Below, one piece after another: positions 1 to 7,370 of a stretch of 11,640 bases of DNA. The stretch lies in assembly GCA_900548745.1 (NCBI GenBank), contig URLQ01000094.1:1-11640 (forward strand), read 5' to 3'. How positions within the stretch are numbered: position 1 is the stretch's first letter; every line of letters starts with the position of its first letter. The position numbers and the translations under genes were made by a program. This DNA is from an uncultured Prevotella sp. (GTDB lineage: Bacteria > Bacteroidota > Bacteroidia > Bacteroidales > Bacteroidaceae). Below the pieces are notes generated by a model that saw only the letters and a program-made list of their open reading frames with translations, made no database searches and was not told the origin of the DNA.

Positions 1-1
1 G

Positions 2-9
2 CAAAGGTA
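2..9 (-). promoter_or_regulatory. Possible leftward -7 box (TACCTTTG)
   Basis: Read on the - strand, these bases are TACCTTTG, a full match to the Bacteroidota -7 consensus TAnnTTTG. No TTTG-like -33 element lies 19-21 bases upstream; that position falls in an A-run. It could drive a divergent gene left of the window, but an 8-base match in AT-rich DNA may be chance. Confidence 0.25.
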
Positions 10-47
10 AAAAGCATAATGATTAAAAAAAAGGCTGCATCGCGGAT

Positions 48-65
48 ACGCTTACAACGAAGCGT
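48..65. repeat. Small inverted repeat (ACGCTT/AAGCGT)
   Basis: The 6-base arms ACGCTT (48-53) and AAGCGT (60-65) are perfect reverse complements separated by 6 bases. There is no T-run typical of a terminator on either side. It could be an operator half-site pair or the tail of a leader, or it may be chance. Confidence 0.25.
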
Positions 66-212
66 TTAATTTATCGTTAAAAATGAATGATTTTTGTATA
101 ATAATTATGAAAAAAACGATGTTTCGCTCCATTAAAATTATATTTCAGCCTAATTATCTCATATTTTTACGTTGAAAATAGAAAACATTTGCTTGTTTTT
201 CTTGCATCTCGG

Positions 213-220
213 CAAAAATA
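213..220 (-). promoter_or_regulatory. Possible leftward -7 box (TATTTTTG)
   Basis: The - strand reads TATTTTTG followed by CC, a full match to TAnnTTTG. The expected -33 TTTG is absent at 19-21 bases; the nearest TTG on this strand is about 26 bases away. It is a weak candidate for a divergent promoter. Confidence 0.2.
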
Positions 221-282
221 ATTAGTTTCTTTACAGCGTTATAAGACAAGTCTTTTATATGTAAAATTGCACCTGAAAACGT

Positions 283-335
283 CAATGTAAAGCGTTTCAG
301 TAACACTTTTCCTGCATTGTAAAGTTATTCAGTAA
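283..335. repeat. Imperfect 21-base direct repeat, 32-base period
   Basis: Copy one (283-303) and copy two (315-335) agree at 17 of 21 positions without gaps. Both carry TGTAAAG early and TTCAGTAA at the end. Their starts are 32 bases apart, close to three turns of B-DNA, so a protein bound to both would sit on one face of the helix. A further TGTAAA lies at 260. This is a candidate operator for regulation of the hut operon or of a leftward gene. The distance to the promoter at 563-594 is large, which weakens the link to hut. Confidence 0.4.
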
Positions 336-405
336 AGGATTTAATTGAGAGTGAAGTATTTTAGTTCTTATGTAGAGGTTCAGAACGGTGACTCATTTCG
401 GTTCA

Positions 406-465
406 AGTCTTGCAAGTAGATGATGAGTTCGGTTTTGTAAGTTGACAACTTGTCTCTTCGTCAAC
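406..465. repeat. Degenerate copy of the tctactcgtcaacttg-type intergenic repeat
   Basis: The 19 bases at 447-465 match 17 of 19 bases with 7330-7348, which lies past the other end of the hut operon. AGTCTTGCAA at 406-415 is identical to 7322-7331. Within the stretch, GTTGAC (441-446) and GTCAAC (460-465) form an inverted repeat, as do AAGTT and AACTT at 439-451. I read this as a worn member of the same intergenic repeat family. Function is unknown. Confidence 0.45.
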
Positions 466-562
466 AGACTTCTGATTTGTGTTCTAACGTCTCGTTGAAG
501 ACTGAGATTGCGGTGTTTTTTAGGTTTTATTTATTCTTTGAACTCAACAATCTATCGATTTA

Positions 563-594
563 CTTGCATAATATTTCAATTTTGTCTACTTTTG
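563..594 (+). promoter_or_regulatory. Bacteroidota-type promoter of the hut operon
   Basis: TACTTTTG at 587-594 matches the -7 consensus TAnnTTTG completely. CTTG at 563-566 fits the -33 element TTTG at a spacing of 20 bases, within the accepted 19-21 range. The predicted transcription start is near 600, giving a leader of about 48 nt before the ftcD ATG at 649. This is the only site upstream of ftcD where I find both boxes at correct spacing. It probably drives ftcD-hutU-hutH and, if transcription passes the hairpin, hutI. Confidence 0.75.
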
Positions 595-648
595 CCCAAA
601 AGTAACAAAGTCTTAAATAAATACTATAAATTTAGCGATTAGAAAAAC

Positions 649-2361
649 ATGGCTAAGTCTAAGCAAATTGTTGAGTGCGTACCTAACTTCAGTGAAGGAC
701 GCGACCTGGAAGTAATCAAACAGATTACTAACCAGATTGAGAGTGTAGAAGGTGTTAAATTGCTCGATGTTGACCCGGGTGAAGCTACCAACCGTACAGT
801 GGTGACTTTCGTGGGTGAACCAGAGAATGTCGTTGAGGCAGCATTCAAGGCAGTGGCAAAGGCTGCCGAGCTTATAGACATGCGCCACCATCATGGAGCG
901 CATCCACGAATGGGAGCTACCGACGTGCTTCCTATCGTGCCGGTAAGCGGAATAACACTTGAAGAGTGTGCTGAGATTGCACGAAAGCTTGCAAAGCGCA
1001 TTGCCGACGAACTCTCAGTTCCATGTTATTGCTATGAGGCAGCAGCCTTGAAGCCTGAAAGAAAGAATCTTGCAATATGCAGAAAGGGAGAGTATGAAGG
1101 ACTTGCAGAAAGAATGAACGACGAGAAAGAGGCTCCTGATTTCGGAGCACGTCCTTTTGACGAGCAGGTGGCACGTACCGGTTGTACTGCTGTCGGTGCA
1201 CGCGACTTCCTTATTGCAGTGAACTATAACCTGAACAGTACTTCCACACGTCGTGCCAATGCCATCGCATTTGATGTCAGGGAGAAGGGCAGACCGGTAC
1301 GTGAGGGGAATCCTATTACAGGAAAGAAGAAACTGGATGAGAACGGTAAGGTCGTTATGCAGCCCGGTACTCTGAAGGGAACAAAAGCCATCGGCTGGTT
1401 TATCGATGAATACGGCATCGCACAGGTGTCGATGAACATCACGAATATCAATGTGACTCCTCTGCATAAGGCTTTTGACGAGGTGTGCCGTTGTGCTCAG
1501 AACAGAGGATTGCGTGTTACAGGTACTGAAATCGTAGGACTTATCCCAGAGCGCACACTCCTTGAGGCTGGTAAGTATTTCCTTGAGAAGCAGCATCGCT
1601 CAGCAGGTATACCAAAAGAAGACATTCTGAAGATCGCCATCAAGTCTATGGGACTCGAAGACCTGCGTCCTTTCAAGCCAGAAGAGAAAGTAGTAGAATA
1701 TCTGCTTGAGGCAGACAAGAAGCAGAACAAGCTTGTAGACCTTACAGTAAAAGGTTTCGCTGATGAGACAGCACGTGAGAGTCCGGCACCTGGTGGAGGT
1801 TCGGTATCTGCATATATGGGAGCCTTGGGAGCATCGCTTGGTACTATGGTGGCAAACTTGTCAAGTCATAAGCCTGGTTGGGACGACCGTTGGGATGAGT
1901 TCGCAAAATGGGCAGAGCGTGGAATGGAAATTCAGGAAGAACTGCTGCATCTCGTTGACGAGGATACAGAGGCGTTCAACCGTATCATGGCAGCATTCGG
2001 CATGCCAAAGAAGACAGACGAGGAGAAGGCTTTGCGTTCAGAGGCAATACAGCAGGCAACGCTGTTTGCAACGGAAGTGCCTCTGGAGACAATGAAGGCT
2101 TCATCGAGAGTGTTTGAGCTTTGCCGTCAGATGGTAGCGGAAGGTAATCCTAACAGTGTGTCAGATGCCGGAGTGGGTGCTCTCGCAGCACGTGCGGCAG
2201 TGCTTGGCGCAGGAATGAATGTCAAGATCAATGCCGCTTCACTGAAAGACCGCACTAAGGCAGACGCCCTTATCGCAGAGGCAGACAAGCTTATAGAAAA
2301 GGCTAATGCGGAAGAGAAGGAGATAACAGCGGCTGTCGATAAGGTGATAAATAATGGCTAA
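649..2361 (+). CDS. ftcD: Bifunctional glutamate formimidoyltransferase / formimidoyl-THF cyclodeaminase
   Basis: This 570-residue cytosolic enzyme performs the last hut steps. It transfers the formimino group from N-formimino-L-glutamate to tetrahydrofolate, releasing glutamate, then cyclises the adduct to 5,10-methenyl-THF and ammonia. The transferase half covers about residues 5-325, with VPNFSEGR at 11-18 and HHHGAHPRMG at 80-89. His82 lies at the position I recall as the catalytic His of the mammalian enzyme. The cyclodeaminase half covers about residues 365-565 and carries SPAPGGGS at 378-385. The length agrees with fused two-domain enzymes such as the mammalian one; many bacteria encode the halves separately. 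The ATG at 649 is chosen because the family N-terminus begins a few residues later, and it lies about 48 nt after the predicted transcription start. It is first in the operon, and hutU follows after 28 bases. No broken motif is visible. Confidence 0.95.
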   Translation: MAKSKQIVECVPNFSEGRDLEVIKQITNQIESVEGVKLLDVDPGEATNRTVVTFVGEPENVVEAAFKAVAKAAELIDMRHHHGAHPRMGATDVLPIVPVSGITLEECAEIARKLAKRIADELSVPCYCYEAAALKPERKNLAICRKGEYEGLAERMNDEKEAPDFGARPFDEQVARTGCTAVGARDFLIAVNYNLNSTSTRRANAIAFDVREKGRPVREGNPITGKKKLDENGKVVMQPGTLKGTKAIGWFIDEYGIAQVSMNITNINVTPLHKAFDEVCRCAQNRGLRVTGTEIVGLIPERTLLEAGKYFLEKQHRSAGIPKEDILKIAIKSMGLEDLRPFKPEEKVVEYLLEADKKQNKLVDLTVKGFADETARESPAPGGGSVSAYMGALGASLGTMVANLSSHKPGWDDRWDEFAKWAERGMEIQEELLHLVDEDTEAFNRIMAAFGMPKKTDEEKALRSEAIQQATLFATEVPLETMKASSRVFELCRQMVAEGNPNSVSDAGVGALAARAAVLGAGMNVKINAASLKDRTKADALIAEADKLIEKANAEEKEITAAVDKVINNG

Positions 2362-2389
2362 TCAGCTGTAGAAAAAGATAAATAATATA

Positions 2390-4411
2390 ATGAATACTAT
2401 GACAAAAGAACAGTTTCAAGAAGAGATAAGACTCGGAATCCCCGACACACTGCCGGAGGCGATGCCTTATGACAAGGATATAAACCATGCCCCAAAGCGC
2501 AAGGATATCCTTACACCGGAGGAGAAGCGTCTTGCTTTGCGCAATGCGCTGCGCTATTTCCCAAAGCATCTGCATGAGCAGCTTGCACCGGAGTTTATGG
2601 AAGAGCTACATGAGTACGGACGTATCTATATGTACCGCTACCGTCCTCGCTACGAGATGCATGCCCGTCCTATCAGCGACTATCCACATAAGTCGGAGCA
2701 GGCGGCAGCCATCATGCTGATGATTCAGAACAATCTGGACCCAGCCGTGGCTCAGCATCCTCACGAGCTTATAATATATGGTGGCAATGGTGCCATCTTC
2801 CAGAACTGGGCACAATATCGTCTTGCCATGAAATATCTTAGCGAGATGACAGATGAACAGACCCTCGTGATGTATTCCGGTCATCCGATGGGCTTGTTCC
2901 CTTCACACAAGAATGCGCCAAGAGTGGTTGTTACAAACGGTATGGTTATTCCTAACTATTCGAAGCCAGACGACTGGGAGCGCATGAATGCCCTCGGCGT
3001 AAGTCAGTATGGACAGATGACAGCCGGTTCTTATATGTATATCGGTCCGCAGGGCATCGTTCACGGCACAACCATCACGGTGCTCAACGCTGCCCGCAAG
3101 CAGATGAAGAAAGACGGAGAACCTAATGATATCCATGGAATGCTGTTCGTATCTTCCGGTCTTGGCGGTATGTCAGGTGCACAGCCAAAGGCAGGAAACA
3201 TCGCCGGCGTAGTAAGTGTGGTAGCAGAAATCAATCCACTTGCAGCAGAGAAGCGTCATGACCAGGGTTGGGTAGACGAGCTACATTATAATCTCGATGA
3301 GCTTATCCCGGCAATCCGCAAGGCTGTTGCAGACAAGCGTACGGTGAGCATGGCATACGTAGGCAACGTCGTTGACCTGTGGGAGCGTCTTGCGGATGAG
3401 AACATCCATGTTGACCTCGGAAGTGACCAGACCTCATTGCATAACCCATGGGCAGGCGGTTACTATCCAGTAGGTGTATCTCTCGAAGAGTCAAAACGCT
3501 TGATGGCAGACGAGCCTGAGAAGTTCCGTGAACTCGTACAGGCGTCTTTGCGTCGTCAGGTGGCAGCGATAAACCGTCTTACAGAGAAGGGAATGTACTT
3601 CTTTGACTACGGTAATGCCTTCCTCCTGCAGTCAAAGCGTGCCGGAGCAGATATAGTAAAAGCAGACGGCAAGTTCCGTTATCCGTCATACGTTCAGGAC
3701 ATCATGGGACCGATGTTCTTCGACTATGGCTTCGGTCCGTTCCGTTGGGTATGTACATCATGCGATCCTAAGGATCTTGAAGTGACCGATCGCATAGCAG
3801 CAGAGGTTATGGAAGAGATAAAGGCTACCGCACCAGAAGACATCCAGGGACAAATGGCAGACAATATCCATTGGATTCGCGAGGCTGGCAGAAACCATCT
3901 CGTTGTCGGTTCCCAGGCACGTATCCTCTATGCCGACTGCGAGGGAAGAACAAAGATTGCCCTTGCCTTCAACGAAGCAATAAAGCGAGGAGAGATAAGC
4001 AAGCCTGTAGTACTGGGCAGAGACCACCACGACGTGTCAGGTACAGACTCTCCTTTCCGTGAGACAAGCAATATATATGACGGTTCGCAGTTCTGTGCCG
4101 ACATGGCAGTGCAGAATGTCATCGGCGACTCTTTCCGTGGTGCCACTTGGGTATCAATCCACAATGGTGGTGGCGTAGGCTGGGGAGAAGTTATCAATGG
4201 AGGCTTCGGTATGGTCATCAACGGTGATGATGATTCAGCACGTCATATCCGTGAAATGCTATTCTGGGATGTGAACAACGGTATAGCACGCCGTAGCTGG
4301 GCGCGCAATGGCGGCTCTATGAGCAGCATTGAAAGAGAGATGTTGCGCACTCCTGGATTTAAAGTGACGATGCCAAATATCGTTGACGATGAACTAATAA
4401 ATAAATTCTAA
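2390..4411 (+). CDS. hutU: Urocanate hydratase (urocanase), long form
   Basis: The enzyme converts urocanate and water to 4-imidazolone-5-propionate using tightly bound NAD+ as an electrophile, in the cytosol. The protein has 673 residues, longer than the roughly 560-residue Pseudomonas/Bacillus type and close to the animal type. YGGNG (130-134) and GLGGMSGAQ (257-265) are NAD-binding motifs. GFGPFRWVC (447-455) and GGGVGWG near the C-terminus are also typical. Where the short form has ARIC, with the catalytic-type Cys, this protein reads ARILYADC (510-517), so that Cys is a Leu. From recall, other long-form urocanases share this, so I expect an active enzyme. The start could be the ATG at 2390 or the one at 2399; neither has a clear Shine-Dalgarno. 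It sits between ftcD (28 bases) and hutH (15 bases), so it is very likely co-transcribed. Confidence 0.95.
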   Translation: MNTMTKEQFQEEIRLGIPDTLPEAMPYDKDINHAPKRKDILTPEEKRLALRNALRYFPKHLHEQLAPEFMEELHEYGRIYMYRYRPRYEMHARPISDYPHKSEQAAAIMLMIQNNLDPAVAQHPHELIIYGGNGAIFQNWAQYRLAMKYLSEMTDEQTLVMYSGHPMGLFPSHKNAPRVVVTNGMVIPNYSKPDDWERMNALGVSQYGQMTAGSYMYIGPQGIVHGTTITVLNAARKQMKKDGEPNDIHGMLFVSSGLGGMSGAQPKAGNIAGVVSVVAEINPLAAEKRHDQGWVDELHYNLDELIPAIRKAVADKRTVSMAYVGNVVDLWERLADENIHVDLGSDQTSLHNPWAGGYYPVGVSLEESKRLMADEPEKFRELVQASLRRQVAAINRLTEKGMYFFDYGNAFLLQSKRAGADIVKADGKFRYPSYVQDIMGPMFFDYGFGPFRWVCTSCDPKDLEVTDRIAAEVMEEIKATAPEDIQGQMADNIHWIREAGRNHLVVGSQARILYADCEGRTKIALAFNEAIKRGEISKPVVLGRDHHDVSGTDSPFRETSNIYDGSQFCADMAVQNVIGDSFRGATWVSIHNGGGVGWGEVINGGFGMVINGDDDSARHIREMLFWDVNNGIARRSWARNGGSMSSIEREMLRTPGFKVTMPNIVDDELINKF

Positions 4412-4426
4412 AGATAATCACATTCT

Positions 4427-5908
4427 ATGATACACAAGATTTCAGCAGAGCATCTTACCATCGAGCGTATAGGTGAGATCGTTTATAATGGTTATAAACT
4501 GGAGTTGAGCGATGATGCAAAGAACCGCATCATACGTTGCCGCGAATACCTTGACAAGAAGATTGCCGAGACCACAAAGCCGGTATATGGCGTGACTACC
4601 GGTTTCGGTTCATTGTGCAACGTGTCGGTAGATGCCGACAAGCTTGCCCAGCTTCAGATTAATCTTATGATGTCGCATGCCTGTGGCGTGGGCGACCGTG
4701 TGCCTAACGATATCGTTAAGATGATGATGCTTCTCAAAATACAGTCACTCAGCTATGGCTACTCAGGCAGTAAGCTCGACACCGTGCAGCGTCTGGTGGA
4801 TTTCTTCAACAATGACGTATATCCTATCGTATATATGCAAGGTTCACTCGGAGCATCTGGCGACCTTGTGCCGCTGGCTCACATGAGCTTGCCGCTTGTA
4901 GGATTGGGCGAAGTAGAATACAAAGGCAAAGTGATGAGCGGAGCCGAGGTTCTGAAGATTCATGGCTGGGAGCCAATACAGTTAGCTTCAAAGGAAGGTC
5001 TCGCACTGTTGAACGGTACGCAGAACATGAGTGCTTTTGCCGTTTGGTCATTGCTTAACGCACAGAAGCTCAGCGATTGGGCTGATAAGATTGCCGCTAT
5101 GTCGCTGGATGCTTACTACGGATTGCTTTCACCATTCACAAAGGCTGTACATGTGGTTCGTCCTCACAAGGGACAGCTCGATACAGCAGCTCACATGCTT
5201 GAGTTGCTTCAGGGCAGTGAGATTGCTGATAAGCCAAAGGATTATGTGCAGGATCCATATTCATTCCGTTGCATACCACAGGTACACGGAACAACAAAGG
5301 ATACTATAGCATACGTAAAGTCGGTTATTGACACAGAAATCAACTCCGCTACCGACAACCCGACAGTATGTCCGGATGAGGATTTGATTATCTCTGCCGG
5401 AAACTTCCATGGTGAGCCTATTGCGCAGCCAATGGACTTCCTGGCTATCGGGTTGAGCGAGCTTGCCAATATCTCGGAGCGTCGTATCTATAAACTCATA
5501 TCTGGAACCCGTGGCTTGCCAAGCTTCCTCGTCGCTAAGCCAGGCTTGAACAGCGGTTTCATGATTGCACAGTATACAGCAGCCTCAGTGGTAAGCTTGA
5601 ACAAGAGCCTTGCAACACCATCTTCAGTAGACAGCATCCCTTCATCTCAGGGTCAGGAAGACCATGTCAGCATGGGTGCAAATGCAGCTATCAAGTTGTA
5701 TAAGATAGTATTGAACGTGGAGCGTGTGCTTGCAATAGAGCTCTTCAACGCAGCTCAGGCACTTGAGTTCCGCAGACCGTTGAAGTCATCGCCTGCTGTT
5801 GAGGCTATCTTTGAGAAATATAGAAAGGTTGTTCCGTTTATTGTGAACGATGAGGTTATGTATCCTCATATACAGCATTCTATAGAATTCTTGAGAAACA
5901 ACGAATAG
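4427..5908 (+). CDS. hutH: Histidine ammonia-lyase (histidase)
   Basis: HutH removes ammonia from L-histidine to give trans-urocanate, the committing step of the pathway. The protein has 493 residues, slightly below the usual 500-510. The triad Ala143-Ser144-Gly145 inside GSLGASGDLVPL is the precursor of the MIO prosthetic group, one residue off the Pseudomonas numbering (142-144). Tyr54 in VYGVTTGFG is the conserved active-site tyrosine. QGQEDHVSMG in the C-terminal third is also typical of the family. Tyrosine and phenylalanine ammonia-lyases share the fold, but the hut context makes histidine the expected substrate. It starts 15 bases after hutU and ends 149 bases before hutI; that gap carries two hairpins. 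No lesion is visible. Confidence 0.95.
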   Translation: MIHKISAEHLTIERIGEIVYNGYKLELSDDAKNRIIRCREYLDKKIAETTKPVYGVTTGFGSLCNVSVDADKLAQLQINLMMSHACGVGDRVPNDIVKMMMLLKIQSLSYGYSGSKLDTVQRLVDFFNNDVYPIVYMQGSLGASGDLVPLAHMSLPLVGLGEVEYKGKVMSGAEVLKIHGWEPIQLASKEGLALLNGTQNMSAFAVWSLLNAQKLSDWADKIAAMSLDAYYGLLSPFTKAVHVVRPHKGQLDTAAHMLELLQGSEIADKPKDYVQDPYSFRCIPQVHGTTKDTIAYVKSVIDTEINSATDNPTVCPDEDLIISAGNFHGEPIAQPMDFLAIGLSELANISERRIYKLISGTRGLPSFLVAKPGLNSGFMIAQYTAASVVSLNKSLATPSSVDSIPSSQGQEDHVSMGANAAIKLYKIVLNVERVLAIELFNAAQALEFRRPLKSSPAVEAIFEKYRKVVPFIVNDEVMYPHIQHSIEFLRNNE

Positions 5909-5916
5909 GGTAGAAC

Positions 5917-5935
5917 GCTATAAATTATATATAGC
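5917..5935 (+). repeat. Short AT-rich hairpin after hutH
   Basis: GCTATA (5917-5922) and TATAGC (5930-5935) form a 6-bp stem with a 7-base loop, nine bases past the hutH stop codon. It is weak because it is AT-rich and not followed by a strong T-run. It may help protect the 3' end of the upstream message or may be chance. Confidence 0.3.
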
Positions 5936-5947
5936 TTAAATTATTAC

Positions 5948-6032
5948 GACGGCTCAGACACCGCGGACAACTCATGCCTCTCTATATCGCATATGGAGAA
6001 ATGTCATGGCTGTCCGAGCTGTATGAGCCGTT
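5948..6032 (+). promoter_or_regulatory. Long imperfect hairpin between hutH and hutI
   Basis: The segment folds back almost along its whole length. ACGGCTCA (5949-5956) pairs with TGAGCCGT (6024-6031), ACA (5958-5960) with TGT (6020-6022), CGGACA (5964-5969) with TGTCCG (6011-6016), CATG (5973-5976) with CATG (6005-6008), and CTCTATAT (5980-5987) with ATATGGAG (5991-5998, one G-U pair), leaving a 3-base tip. That is about 29 pairs with small bulges. TTTTACAGTTTTT follows, and the hutI ATG lies 26 bases past the stem. It could be an attenuator, a processing or stabilising element that sets hutI expression apart, or a small palindromic repeat element. The structure is read from the sequence; the role is inferred. 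Confidence 0.6.
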
Positions 6033-6057
6033 TTACAGTTTTTATAAATGATTACTT

Positions 6058-7296
6058 ATGAGATTGCTGATAACAAACATAGGAATCCTTGCAGGATTAG
6101 ATAAAGAACAGAAGTTGCGTCTTTGCGGTAGCGAGATGAAGCAGTTTTCAACAATTGAAAACGCATGGCTTCTGATAGAAGACTCTCGTTTCAAGGACTG
6201 GGGAAAGATGTCGGAGATGCCATCGGAGGGTATTCCTTCCGACAAGACGATAGATGCCGGTGGAGGAGCCGTATTGCCATCATGGTGCGACCCACATACA
6301 CATATCGTATTTGCCGGAAGCCGTGAAGGAGAGTTCGTAGATAAGATTTGTGGACTCAGTTATGCAGAAATAGCCAAGCGCGGCGGTGGTATATTGAACT
6401 CTGCCGATTTGCTTCATACCCTTTCAGAGGATGAGCTTTATAGCAGTGCCATGCGCCGTGTGGATGAGATAATAAGAAAGGGAACAGGATGTGTTGAGAT
6501 AAAGAGCGGCTACGGTCTTAATACAGAGGATGAGTTGAAGATGCTTCGCGTAATAAGGAGAATCAAGGAAACAACACCTCTGAAGGTCAAGTCTACTTTC
6601 CTTGGTGCACATGCTGTAGGCAGAGGATATTCACAACCGGACTACGTAGATCTTGTGGTTAACGAGATGATTCCGGAAGTAGGAAAAGAGCATCTGGCAG
6701 ATTATGTAGATGTGTTCTGCGACGAAGGTTTCTTCACTCCAGAAGAGACAGCCCGTATTCTTGAGGCAGCAAGCAAATGGGGTATGATGCCAAAGATTCA
6801 TGCTGACGAGCTTGCATCGTCGGGTGGAGTAGAGGTTGGTGTAAAGCATGGAGCCTTGTCGGTAGACCATCTTGAAAGCATGACGGTAGAGGAGATAGAG
6901 CTGTTGCGTGGCACTTCAACCATGCCAACCGTATTGCCAGGCACATCATTCTTCTTGAACCTTCCTTATGGAAAGGTGCGTCAGATGGTAGATGCCGGCC
7001 TTGCTGTTGCCGTGGCAAGTGATTATAATCCAGGTTCCACCCCGTCAGGCGACATGAAGTTTATTGTGTCATTGGCATGTATAAAGCTTCGTCTGTTGCC
7101 TGCAGAGGCTCTTAATGCTGCAACGATAAACTCAGCTTGTGCAATGGGCGAGAGTAAAGACTATGGCAGTATTGCGGTAGGAAAGGTGGCAAACGTCTTT
7201 ATCACCGACCCTATACCATCAATAAGCTATATCCCTTATGCATACACCACTCCTGTAGTCAGGAAGGTAATCCTTTCAGGAAAGGAAGTGATGTGA
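6058..7296 (+). CDS. hutI: Imidazolonepropionase
   Basis: HutI is a cytosolic metal-dependent amidohydrolase that opens the ring of 4-imidazolone-5-propionate to give N-formimino-L-glutamate, the substrate of FtcD. The protein has 412 residues, a normal family length. Metal ligands are visible: His80 and His82 in DPHTH (78-82), His248 in HADE, and Asp322 in ASDYNPG. His271 in VDHLE is a conserved active-site residue. KSGYGLNTEDE is the family signature around the substrate pocket. The start at 6058 gives the expected short beta-strand N-terminus (MRLLITNIG). An ATG at 6048 is out of frame and leads only to an 18-codon frame. I found no TAnnTTTG promoter in the gap before it, so it probably depends on readthrough from hutH past the hairpin. 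Confidence 0.95.
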   Translation: MRLLITNIGILAGLDKEQKLRLCGSEMKQFSTIENAWLLIEDSRFKDWGKMSEMPSEGIPSDKTIDAGGGAVLPSWCDPHTHIVFAGSREGEFVDKICGLSYAEIAKRGGGILNSADLLHTLSEDELYSSAMRRVDEIIRKGTGCVEIKSGYGLNTEDELKMLRVIRRIKETTPLKVKSTFLGAHAVGRGYSQPDYVDLVVNEMIPEVGKEHLADYVDVFCDEGFFTPEETARILEAASKWGMMPKIHADELASSGGVEVGVKHGALSVDHLESMTVEEIELLRGTSTMPTVLPGTSFFLNLPYGKVRQMVDAGLAVAVASDYNPGSTPSGDMKFIVSLACIKLRLLPAEALNAATINSACAMGESKDYGSIAVGKVANVFITDPIPSISYIPYAYTTPVVRKVILSGKEVM

Positions 7297-7308
7297 CAAA
7301 AAACAAAT

Positions 7309-7370
7309 AGACGAGTAGATTAGTCTTGCAACTTGTCTACTCGTCAACTTGCAAAAAAATCTACTCGTCT
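7309..7370. terminator. Bidirectional terminator made of the intergenic repeat
   Basis: AGACGAGTAGAT (7309-7320) is a perfect 12-base reverse complement of 7359-7370. A second copy, TCTACTCGTC (7336-7345), can also pair with 7310-7319, so two alternative hairpins exist. On the + strand the outer stem is followed by TTAATTTTCT. On the - strand it is followed by ATTTGTTTTTTG. It lies between the convergent hutI and the AraC-type gene, as expected for a shared terminator. CAACTTG and TCTACTCGTC units recur, so it is also a member of a repeat family with a partner at 406-465. Confidence 0.65.

Larger units (their letters stand above)
1..648. other. Non-coding region upstream of the hut operon
   Basis: This AT-rich stretch of about 650 bases has no reading frame that I can support as a gene. 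It contains the ftcD promoter, an imperfect direct repeat, a degenerate intergenic repeat copy, a small inverted repeat and leftward -7-like boxes, each listed separately. Its length is large for a single promoter region. Together with the leftward -7 boxes this suggests that a divergently transcribed gene begins beyond the left edge, which is an inference. Confidence 0.6.

Noticed and set aside
100..112. TATAATAATTATG-like bases resembling a sigma-70 -10 box
   Set aside because: Bacteroidota primary promoters use TAnnTTTG, and such AT-rich matches are expected by chance here.
406..465. Reading the repeat units near 406-465 and 7309-7370 as a CRISPR array
   Set aside because: The units are short, irregularly spaced and degenerate, with no constant-length spacers and no cas genes.
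1015..1596. A 193-residue - strand frame inside ftcD
   Set aside because: It lies wholly within a well-supported ftcD coding region and its translation shows no domain.
5948..6032. Reading the hutH-hutI hairpin as an insertion sequence or MITE
   Set aside because: The ends show no target-site duplication that I can find, and no transposase is present. A small palindromic repeat remains possible but is unproven.
6048..6104. An 18-codon frame overlapping the hutI start, considered as a leader peptide
   Set aside because: It has no run of histidine codons, overlaps hutI out of frame and has no supporting signal.
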